Positions 1-5,534 of a stretch of 6,458 nucleotides of DNA are shown in pieces (the first letter of the stretch is position 1; each line of letters starts with the position of its first letter). Below the pieces are notes generated by a model. The model did no database searches. It was not told the DNA's origin and was given only the letters and a program-made list of their open reading frames with translations. Position numbers and translations under genes: made by a program. The DNA comes from Chloroflexota bacterium (GTDB lineage: Bacteria; Chloroflexota; Anaerolineae; Aggregatilineales; Aggregatilineaceae): positions 1-6,458 of the forward strand of contig JACRBK010000299.1 in NCBI GenBank assembly GCA_016234525.1, given 5' to 3'.

Positions 1-687
1 ACACCGATGATGATCTTCGTCCGCGAACTGCCCAGCGGCAAACCTGCCGAGCGTGTACCCTCCATGCGCGAATATCTGCCCGATCTCTCGCGCGTGCTGC
101 GCCAGGATCGCCCCTATCGCGCAGTGATTATCACCCGTGTGTTGGCCTCTCTGTTCACACTGGCCGGACCGTTTTATATCGGCTTTGCCACTGAACAACT
201 CGACCTTTCCAGCGATATCGCTGTTAGCCGCCTGATGTTGATGCAAACGGTGGGCAGTGTGATCGGCTCACTGGTGTTTTCGCGGTATGGCGACCGGCGC
301 AGTCTGACGTTTATCCGTCTGTCGCTGCTCACCGGACTGCTGCTGCCCATTCTCGCGCTGCTCGCCAGCGTCGTAGGGCCGGGGCCGCTCTACCTGGCTT
401 TTCTGGCTGCCGGGATCATGAACGGCTGTTTGGCATTTAGCTTCATTAACTGGATCATCATGTATACCACTGCCGAACAGCGCCCGATCTATTCGGGGCT
501 GTTTAACACGGTATCAGCGGTGGGGCTGCTGGTCGCGCCGCTGACCGGCGGGCTGATCGTCGAGGTGCTCGGTTATGAGGCGGTGTTCGTGGTGGCATTG
601 GCGATCATGGGATCGGCGCTATTTGTATCGCTGCGATATATCTCCAACCCGCGCCAAATGAAGAAGAATGGGACCGTTTCTGGATAA
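1..687 (+). CDS. MFS transporter, C-terminal half (5' truncated by window edge)
   Basis: The reading frame is open from base 1, so the gene begins upstream; the Met codons at 7 and 10 are internal. The visible 228 codons fit the second half of a 12-helix major facilitator superfamily transporter. They start with a charged central cytoplasmic loop (about the first 40 residues), followed by six hydrophobic segments matching TM7-TM12. Between TM7-like and TM8-like regions and the next helix there is a motif-A-like loop, GSLVFSRYGDRRS, the pseudo-symmetric cytoplasmic loop typical of MFS C-domains. Helices near the end are rich in Gly/Ala/Pro (SAVGLLVAPLTGGLIVEVLG), and the protein finishes with a short basic tail. 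The role is inner-membrane secondary transport, but the substrate cannot be inferred from this half. The family call is firm; subfamily is unknown. Confidence 0.85.
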   Translation, partial: TPMMIFVRELPSGKPAERVPSMREYLPDLSRVLRQDRPYRAVIITRVLASLFTLAGPFYIGFATEQLDLSSDIAVSRLMLMQTVGSVIGSLVFSRYGDRRSLTFIRLSLLTGLLLPILALLASVVGPGPLYLAFLAAGIMNGCLAFSFINWIIMYTTAEQRPIYSGLFNTVSAVGLLVAPLTGGLIVEVLGYEAVFVVALAIMGSALFVSLRYISNPRQMKKNGTVSG

Positions 688-747
688 CATAACTGCTCTG
701 TTAAACTGGCGCTAAGAAAATACCAATAATCATTAAATGATCGCCTA

Positions 748-777
748 TTGTCAATGCCAGTTTTCCAATGATAAAAT
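748..777 (+). promoter_or_regulatory. Candidate sigma-70-like promoter for the GNAT-ATPase operon
   Basis: TTGTCA (748-753) and TAAAAT (772-777) each match the -35 and -10 consensus at five of six positions, with an 18-bp spacer. The region is AT-rich compared with the flanking genes and lies in the only sizeable gap upstream of the 927 gene. Transcription would start near 784, giving a leader of roughly 140 nt. This is consensus matching by eye only. Confidence 0.4.
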
Positions 778-926
778 GAAAGGGAGATGAAACAACACTT
801 CTCCTATCTATCATCCGTCCTGAGTGCAACATCCCCCGGCACGGTGTCACCCCAACCTGTCGAGAAAATGGTTATGCGCTTCGCTGACAGGGCGCTCTGT
901 TTTCGATATGGAGAAAGGGACTGGCG

Positions 927-1940
927 ATGAATAACTCTGATCCACGCCTGGTAACGCCGCTTGACTGGCCGCTGGTGAGGCGGTTGATCACACAGCGCCT
1001 CCCGCTTGACATGGTCCTGGCCCTGACGCGCGGCGCTCCTGGTTTAGAAGAAGTGATGTTATCGGCGGTTCCACTGGCCGACCTGGGCGCTCCCACGTTG
1101 GTGCTGCGTAACGGCGGCACCGATTATTTGGGCCAGTTCCGGCAGCGACAAGAACGCACTGTCGCGCATCTCACTTTTTTGGCGCCTGAGCCGCGTGGCG
1201 GCAACAGTTACGAATGGGCGCAGTTGTTAGAATCGATGGTCTTTGAGGCCGGACGGCGCGGCGTGCATGTAATCAGCGCCGAAATAGACGAAGACCACCC
1301 AGTATTTGAGGCTTTCAGGTTAGCCGGGTTTGCGGTCTATTCACGGCAGGTGATCTTACGGCACGCGCCAGGGACAATTTCCGGCACCCGGTCGGTGCTG
1401 CTGCGTCCTGAAGCCGAACAAGACAGCATCGCCGTCAGTACGCTCTATCTCAACACGGTGCCGCGTCTGTTGCAGCAGGCTGAACCGCTGCGGATGCCGG
1501 AATATAACGGGTTGGTGTATGAGCGCAACGGGCAGATCGCCGGGTATCTGGCGATCGCTGAGGGGAAAAGCGGGATTGTAATCAAACCCTATTTTCACCC
1601 TGAAATCTATGAGCAGGTACCAGAAATTATCTTATCAGCATTGGCACGTATCGGGCGGGCGGCACATGTGCCAGTGTATTTATATGCACGGTCCTATCAG
1701 GACTGGTTGCGCGGCATTCTAGAAAGGGTGGGCTTTGAGCCATGGGCACATCAGGCATTAATGGTTAAGTACACGATAATTCGGGCCGAGCGCATGGAAT
1801 CAATCGCCGTGCCAGGCCTGGAAGCCAGCCGTCTGCGTCCGCCGGTCGCGGACGGGCCGCTGCCGTTACCCAAATTTGGCCCGGTCAAACATAAAAGCGG
1901 GCCAGGCCGTTTGCCGCTGTGGAAGCGCAACGGAAAATAA
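927..1940 (+). CDS. Tandem GNAT-fold acetyltransferase-like protein
   Basis: This is a 337-residue protein that reads as two GNAT (GCN5-related N-acetyltransferase) folds in a row plus a tail. The first repeat (about residues 8-145) ends in the typical beta-alpha-beta pattern: HVISAEIDEDHPVFEAF, then LAGFAVYSRQVILR. The second (about 157-287) has a central strand pair around NGQIAGYLAI and closes with LERVGFEPWAHQALMVKY, the same GF motif. No clear acetyl-CoA loop of the form Q/RxxGxG/A is visible in either half, so one or both may be catalytically degenerate. The last 50 residues are Pro- and Lys/Arg-rich and probably disordered. The start at 927 is supported by an AAGGGA Shine-Dalgarno (915-920) six bases upstream. 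It is followed after 19 bp by the R3H ATPase, implying co-transcription. The substrate is unknown. The fold call is fairly secure; enzymatic activity is inference. Confidence 0.75.
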   Translation: MNNSDPRLVTPLDWPLVRRLITQRLPLDMVLALTRGAPGLEEVMLSAVPLADLGAPTLVLRNGGTDYLGQFRQRQERTVAHLTFLAPEPRGGNSYEWAQLLESMVFEAGRRGVHVISAEIDEDHPVFEAFRLAGFAVYSRQVILRHAPGTISGTRSVLLRPEAEQDSIAVSTLYLNTVPRLLQQAEPLRMPEYNGLVYERNGQIAGYLAIAEGKSGIVIKPYFHPEIYEQVPEIILSALARIGRAAHVPVYLYARSYQDWLRGILERVGFEPWAHQALMVKYTIIRAERMESIAVPGLEASRLRPPVADGPLPLPKFGPVKHKSGPGRLPLWKRNGK

Positions 1941-1959
1941 CCTATCACGACAAGGGACT

Positions 1960-3603
1960 ATGGAACGTCGAATCACGGATGATCTAGATCGTTTAAAATC
2001 CGTTCTGCCAGAAAAACTGGTCCAGGCGTTGGTCGCACTCAAACGTAAGGATGACGACCTGCTCGAAGTGATCTTGGATCAAGGACGGGTTCCCACGGCC
2101 CGGTTTGTAGAAGACGAAGTCGTGCTGGATCAGCACGAAGTCACGGCTGAAATGATCGCCTATGTGACCGAACGGCTGGGGGATTTTGATGAAGATAACC
2201 GCGCAGGACTCGAACGCACGCTGCACCGCATCAGTGCGATTCGCAACCGGCGCGGGCATATCGTCGGGCTGACCTGCCGTGTTGGGCGGGCGGTATATGG
2301 CACGATTGACATCCTGCAAGACATCATCGAAGCAGGAAATAACGTGCTGCTGTTGGGGCCGCCGGGCGTCGGCAAAACCACACTGCTGCGCGAAGCCGCG
2401 CGCGTGTTGGCCGATTCGCGCCGGGTGGTCATCGTAGATACCTCAAACGAAATTGGTGGTGATGGTGACGTACCGCACCCGGCGATTGGACGGGCGCGGC
2501 GGATGCAGGTCGCTACCCCACTGATGCAGCACGAGGTCATGATCGAGGCGGTGGAAAACCACAACCCGGAGACAATTGTCATTGACGAGATCGGGCGCGA
2601 ACTGGAAGCTAAAGCAGCCCGCACGATTGCCGAACGCGGCGTGCAGTTGATCGGCACAGCGCACGGTAATTCGTTGGATAACCTGCTGCTCAACCCGACG
2701 CTTTCTGATCTGGTCGGCGGTATCGAATCGGTGACGCTGTCGGACGAAGAAGCCCGGCGGCGTGGCACACAGAAAACCGTGTTGGAGCGGCGCGCGCCGC
2801 CCACCTTTAATGTGCTGGTCGAAATTCAGACCCGCAATCGTTTAGCGGTGCTGGACGATGTCGCTGCCGCGGTGGATGGAAAACTGCGCGGAAGACCTCT
2901 GCCGGTAGAAATTCGCCAGCGTAACGACAACGGCGAAATCTCGATTGAGACGGCGCAGCCCGAACACACGTTTGGCGAGCGCAACGGCGCAGGGCGGCAC
3001 AGCCTGGGGCGCAAAGCCGAACCCCGGCGCGGCAGAGAACGTTATGACGAACCGGCTGAACGGCCAGACTATGACTTGGCTGAATCGTTTTCCCCGGTGA
3101 CTCAGGCTAATGGCCGGTGGCAGCGGCAAACCCTGCATGTTTTTGCGTATGGGGTCGCGCGCAACCGCCTGTCCGATGTTGCCAAGCAGCTTAAAGTGCC
3201 GATTGAGGTCGTAGACGATCTCGAAGCAGCCCAGGCGCTTGTCACACTCAAAAACTACTACCGCCGCCGCCCGCGCCTGATCGTAGACGCGGAACGGATG
3301 GGAAAATCGATCTATGTGCTGCGTGCGAATACACTCACCCAGATCGAAGACTTCCTGGCGGATATTTTCCAACTGCACGCCATCGAGCCGGATGATCCGG
3401 TCGATGCTGCCATCCGCGAGGCCGAAGACGCGATCCGCCGTATCCAGTCCGGGGCGCGCTCGATAGACCTGACGCCGCAGAATTCGTACATCCGGCGCAA
3501 ACAGCACGACCTGGCACGCGCGGCGCATCTAGTGTCGCACAGCTACGGCAACGAGCCGCACCGCCGGGTGCGCATCTTCCGCGACGAACCGCTTAGTTCG
3601 TAA
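1960..3603 (+). CDS. Ycf45/SpoIIIAA-like AAA ATPase with C-terminal R3H nucleic-acid-binding domain
   Basis: This 547-residue protein is a P-loop ATPase of the SpoIIIAA/Ycf45 type. Walker A is GPPGVGKTT (133-141, Lys139) and Walker B is TIVIDEIGR (205-213, Asp209-Glu210). The block GTAHGNSLDNLLLNPTLSDL and the later RRRGTQKTVLERRAPPTFN are conserved signatures of cyanobacterial and plastid Ycf45 relatives as I recall them. About 125 N-terminal residues precede the ATPase. A charged, probably disordered linker (about 340-385) leads to a small alpha/beta segment (about 390-470). The C-terminus is an R3H domain with RRKQH (Arg512, His516) and EPHRRVRI, as in Jag-type R3H proteins that bind single-stranded nucleic acid. 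I chose the ATG at 1960 because AAGGGA lies just upstream (1952-1957). An in-frame ATG at 1876 lies inside the preceding gene and adds 28 unconvincing residues. The cellular role is unestablished; ATP-driven work on RNA or DNA is inference. Confidence 0.9.
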   Translation: MERRITDDLDRLKSVLPEKLVQALVALKRKDDDLLEVILDQGRVPTARFVEDEVVLDQHEVTAEMIAYVTERLGDFDEDNRAGLERTLHRISAIRNRRGHIVGLTCRVGRAVYGTIDILQDIIEAGNNVLLLGPPGVGKTTLLREAARVLADSRRVVIVDTSNEIGGDGDVPHPAIGRARRMQVATPLMQHEVMIEAVENHNPETIVIDEIGRELEAKAARTIAERGVQLIGTAHGNSLDNLLLNPTLSDLVGGIESVTLSDEEARRRGTQKTVLERRAPPTFNVLVEIQTRNRLAVLDDVAAAVDGKLRGRPLPVEIRQRNDNGEISIETAQPEHTFGERNGAGRHSLGRKAEPRRGRERYDEPAERPDYDLAESFSPVTQANGRWQRQTLHVFAYGVARNRLSDVAKQLKVPIEVVDDLEAAQALVTLKNYYRRRPRLIVDAERMGKSIYVLRANTLTQIEDFLADIFQLHAIEPDDPVDAAIREAEDAIRRIQSGARSIDLTPQNSYIRRKQHDLARAAHLVSHSYGNEPHRRVRIFRDEPLSS

Positions 3604-3615
3604 CGTGGTGATCAT

Positions 3616-3645
3616 GCGGCGGTAGCACAGAATGCCTACCTCCGC
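3616..3645 (+). terminator. Stem-loop just after the ATPase stop codon (possible terminator)
   Basis: GCGGCGGTAG (3616-3625) pairs with CTACCTCCGC (3636-3645) at nine of ten positions around a 10-nt loop, starting 13 bases after the stop codon. It lacks the run of T expected of an intrinsic terminator, so it could instead be a 3'-end stabilising or Rho-associated structure. A TACAAT hexamer (3646-3651) abuts the stem. It could be a -10 element for the downstream genes, but no good -35 is present. Confidence 0.35.
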
Positions 3646-3668
3646 TACAATCCGCCACAGGTCGGAAT

Positions 3669-3696
3669 CATCGCCGGTCCCCCCAGACCGGCGATG
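3669..3696 (+). promoter_or_regulatory. Perfect 11-bp inverted repeat in the leader of the small membrane protein gene
   Basis: CATCGCCGGTC (3669-3679) and GACCGGCGATG (3686-3696) are exact reverse complements separated by CCCCCA, a stem with 8 of 11 G-C pairs. It ends nine bases before the Shine-Dalgarno of the next gene and is not followed by a T-run. A 5'-UTR stem-loop or a dyad operator is therefore more likely than an intrinsic terminator. What acts on it is unknown. Confidence 0.5.
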
Positions 3697-3704
3697 TTGT
3701 CGGT

Positions 3705-3711
3705 AGAGGAG
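3705..3711 (+). promoter_or_regulatory. Strong Shine-Dalgarno for the 3720 gene
   Basis: AGAGGAG is a near-consensus ribosome binding site, eight bases before the ATG at 3720. It fixes that start and indicates efficient translation unless the stem-loop immediately upstream interferes. Confidence 0.7.
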
Positions 3712-3719
3712 TATAGGCC

Positions 3720-4226
3720 ATGTCACTTCTAAAAAATCCTCGCTGTTGTCTGGCGGTATTATTCCTGATTCTGCTGGTCGTCTGCGGATGTGTGATCGGC
3801 ATGACGCTGCTCACCCTGGCGGGCGAACCGAACGCGATCCGGGCGCATCTGGAACCTGATCGGCTGACTGCTGCCGCAAACGAGCAGTTTACCGTTATAC
3901 TGAATATTGAAAATGTGGACCTGGACAAAGCCACGATCAACAGCATCGGCTTAGACAGCGATATCACCGACGGCGCGACTCTCATCAGCATGACTCCGCC
4001 TTATCGCAAACTGCAAGAACGCGATTATCCGATCTTTGGTAAATGGACTCAATACACCCTCGATCAAATCTTGCTGGGCGGAGATAAACTGGAAATCTCA
4101 CTGACTTTCCAGGCCGGACAGGTGGGCGTTTACAGCGGGTATGTTACCGTCTGGGTGCAAAACGATCTGTTCGGTGTGCCCTTTGAGCAAGCCCGGCGCG
4201 AAGCATTACGGTTTACGGTGAAGTGA
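3720..4226 (+). CDS. Small membrane-anchored extracytoplasmic protein of unknown function
   Basis: I do not recognise the family of this 168-residue protein. The N-terminus is MSLLKNPR followed by a long hydrophobic stretch (about 9-34) containing Cys9, Cys10, Cys22 and Cys24. VVCGC (20-24) loosely fits a lipobox with Cys24 as the lipidated residue. However, hydrophobic sequence continues past it, so an uncleaved transmembrane anchor is equally possible. The remainder (about 36-168) alternates strand-like segments (QFTVILNIENVDL, LEISLTFQAGQVGVYSGYVTVWVQ) and has no obvious catalytic motif. It looks like an immunoglobulin-like or CARDB-like beta-sandwich displayed outside the membrane; that is inference from pattern alone. 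The start is set by a strong Shine-Dalgarno. The stop lies two bases before the ATG of tmk, so the two genes are almost certainly co-translated. Confidence 0.75.
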   Translation: MSLLKNPRCCLAVLFLILLVVCGCVIGMTLLTLAGEPNAIRAHLEPDRLTAAANEQFTVILNIENVDLDKATINSIGLDSDITDGATLISMTPPYRKLQERDYPIFGKWTQYTLDQILLGGDKLEISLTFQAGQVGVYSGYVTVWVQNDLFGVPFEQARREALRFTVK

Positions 4227-4228
4227 CC

Positions 4229-4855
4229 ATGTTTATCACTTTTGAAGGATCGGATGGCAGCGGCAAAACGACACAGGTTCCGCAGTTGGTCGAGTTTCTA
4301 TGTGAGAAGGGCTGCCGGGTGTTTCAAACCCGCGAGCCGGGGGGAACTCCGATCGGGGACCAGATTCGAACGGTGCTGCACGATCTGAAAAATAAAGGGA
4401 TGCACGCGCACACTGAGATTTTGTTGTACGCGGCATCGCGGGCGCAGTTGGTCGCACAAGAAATCCAGCCCCGGCTGGCAGCGGGCGAGATCGTGATCTG
4501 TGATCGTTACGCCGACAGCACCCTGGCTTATCAGGGATATGGGCGCGGGCTGGATTTGACCGTGCTGCGCACGATCTTAAATTTCGCTACCGGCGGTTTG
4601 CAGCCCAACCTTACCCTTTACCTGGACCTTTCGCCCGCCGAGGGACTGCGCCGCCGCCAACAGGCCGCCCAATCGGGCGCCGAATGGAACCGGATGGACG
4701 CCCAATCGTTAGAGTTCTACGAACGAGTCTATGCGGGTTATCAGACATTGATCGCGGCTGATCCGGCGCGCTGGGTGACCATTTCTGCCAACGGCGAACG
4801 CGATACAGTGCAGACGCAAATCCGCGCTGTAGTAGCCGCCCGGCTGGGGTTATAA
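4229..4855 (+). CDS. tmk: Thymidylate kinase (dTMP kinase)
   Basis: This cytosolic enzyme phosphorylates dTMP to dTDP with ATP in dTTP synthesis. Its 208 residues match the usual bacterial length of 200-215. The P-loop is FEGSDGSGKTTQ (5-16, Lys13). REPGGT (35-40) and the DRY motif (Asp92-Arg93-Tyr94, followed by ADSTLAYQGYGRGL) are classic dTMP-binding motifs. The LID region (about 147-168) is Arg-rich (LRRRQQAAQSG) and continues into EWNRMDAQSLEFYERV. The P-loop carries no Arg, so together with the basic LID it resembles bacterial type II enzymes. The ATG at 4229 gives the standard MFITFEG opening and has GGTGA (4217-4221) as a possible ribosome binding site. A GTG at 4223 would add two residues and overlap the preceding stop. 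The tight spacing suggests translational coupling to the membrane protein upstream. Confidence 0.97.
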   Translation: MFITFEGSDGSGKTTQVPQLVEFLCEKGCRVFQTREPGGTPIGDQIRTVLHDLKNKGMHAHTEILLYAASRAQLVAQEIQPRLAAGEIVICDRYADSTLAYQGYGRGLDLTVLRTILNFATGGLQPNLTLYLDLSPAEGLRRRQQAAQSGAEWNRMDAQSLEFYERVYAGYQTLIAADPARWVTISANGERDTVQTQIRAVVAARLGL

Positions 4856-4962
4856 TAAATCATCGCCGCTGCTGGTTGTATCTGGCATCACCTCGCTCAT
4901 TCCTGGGCTTTTGATTTCGGCAGCGCGTTATAACAATCCGCCGCCGCTGGTATCCGGCATCA
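4849..4962 (-). repeat. Imperfect direct repeat of the zinc-ribbon gene's 3' end, in frame beyond its stop
   Basis: Two diverged copies lie at about 4849-4890 and 4927-4962. Both begin, on the + strand, with GTTATAA (4849-4855 and 4927-4933), and both contain ATC[T/C]GGCATCA (ending at 4890 and 4962). The offset is 78 bp at the first block and 72 bp at the second, a difference of two codons. Read on the - strand in the gene's own frame, the inner copy encodes GASPMMPDTSGGGLL-stop and the outer encodes GMSEVMPDTTSSGDDLL-stop. The outer copy lies in the convergent spacer, and its stop (4850-4852) falls within the last bases of tmk. It is probably an untranslated relic of a tandem duplication of the gene's end. 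Confidence 0.65.
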
Positions 4963-5368
4963 TCGGGCTTGCTCCGGCATCGGGCATCGAGACATCGTTC
5001 ATCAAGTCCGGCATGGCGGATTCGATCTCTTCCGGACTTTGACCGCGTTCCAACCGTCCAACCACCTCATCGAACTCTGGGCCGATCTCCTGGCCTACTT
5101 CTTCGCCCATCGCGCGCAGCATCTGGCCCATCGTGCGCGGGTCGGCGTCGGTCAGGTCTTCCAACGCCGAATCATCAAGATTCTCACGATCCGACATCAA
5201 CCGCGAAATCGGGGATCGCTGGATCGCTACTCGCGAGATTAGGCGGGTCAGGTTGGTGCTCTGGCAGTGGGAACAAGTGTGAGCCGCCTGATCGTAGTCG
5301 GCATAGGTTTTATAAACGAGCGTCACTTTACGCCCGCACTGATTACAGCGAAACTCATACGTTGGCAT
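4928..5368 (-). CDS. FmdB-type zinc-ribbon protein with acidic C-terminal extension
   Basis: This 146-residue protein opens with MPTYEFRCNQCG, the signature of the FmdB/CxxC_CxxC zinc-ribbon family. Cys8 and Cys11 form the first CxxC and Cys32 and Cys35 the second (TCSHCQ), which should bind one zinc. The ribbon ends near residue 50. An acidic helical region follows (about 62-117) with MGEEVGQEIGPEFDEVVGRLE, a pattern I associate with long FmdB relatives. The last 29 residues hold three 9-residue repeats beginning xMPD (118-126, 127-135, 136-144), then Leu-Leu. The start is supported by AAGGAA on the - strand (complement of 5374-5379), five bases before the ATG. The family is often called a putative regulator, but no specific function is established. 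The gene converges on tmk and diverges from the VWA gene. Confidence 0.9.
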   Translation of the reverse strand: MPTYEFRCNQCGRKVTLVYKTYADYDQAAHTCSHCQSTNLTRLISRVAIQRSPISRLMSDRENLDDSALEDLTDADPRTMGQMLRAMGEEVGQEIGPEFDEVVGRLERGQSPEEIESAMPDLMNDVSMPDAGASPMMPDTSGGGLL

Positions 5369-5428
5369 CTTATTTCCTTCTGTCCTGATAAAAATTCACC
5401 CTAAAATTTACCCCTCACCTACTGGCGG

Positions 5429-5458
5429 TTGCAATAAATCGGTTATTTATAGCACAAT
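5429..5458 (+). promoter_or_regulatory. Weak candidate promoter for the VWA gene in the divergent spacer
   Basis: TTGCAA (5429-5434) and CACAAT (5453-5458) match the -35 and -10 consensus at four of six positions each, with an 18-bp spacer. The leader would be about 70 nt. TTGCAA is palindromic, so it could also serve the oppositely directed zinc-ribbon gene. The surrounding 5370-5470 stretch is clearly AT-rich, which fits a promoter region, but the exact sites are uncertain. Confidence 0.25.
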
Positions 5459-5521
5459 AGAGAACAAGTCAGCGTTCAACCATTGGTTTGCGACTGTTCC
5501 GGCATTGATCGGACAAACAGC

Positions 5522-5534
5522 GAGGTTTTTTTTG
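5522..5534 (+). promoter_or_regulatory. Ribosome binding site with T8 spacer before the VWA start
   Basis: GAGG (5522-5525) is separated from the ATG at 5535 by eight T and one G, a nine-base spacing. The homopolymer makes the spacing prone to change by slippage. The site supports ATG 5535 as the start, which also gives a good signal peptide. Confidence 0.5.

Noticed and set aside
730..740. TCATT-A-AATGA short palindrome upstream of the GNAT promoter
   Set aside because: Five-bp arms in AT-rich DNA are expected by chance, and no regulator gene is adjacent to suggest an operator.
703..763. Inverted repeat AAACTGGC / GCCAGTTT after the MFS gene
   Set aside because: The arms are 8 bp with a 45-nt loop and no T-run. 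This is too weak to call a terminator, and the right arm sits inside the promoter candidate's spacer.
1876..1959. Upstream in-frame ATG adding 28 residues to the R3H ATPase
   Set aside because: It lies inside the end of the GNAT gene, encodes residues unlike the family, and has no clear ribosome binding site. ATG 1960 has AAGGGA directly upstream.
2160..2804. 214-codon antisense open frame opposite the ATPase
   Set aside because: Its translation is Ser/Arg-rich low-complexity with no motif, as expected from the complement of a conserved ATPase-coding region.
2842..3528. 228-codon antisense open frame opposite the ATPase C-terminal part
   Set aside because: It is a shadow of a well-supported gene with recognisable Walker and R3H motifs on the + strand. 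No ribosome binding site or family signal of its own is visible.
4856..4927. Possible bidirectional terminator between tmk and the zinc-ribbon gene
   Set aside because: I found no stable hairpin with a T-run on either strand. The spacer is better explained as a duplicated 3' coding end.
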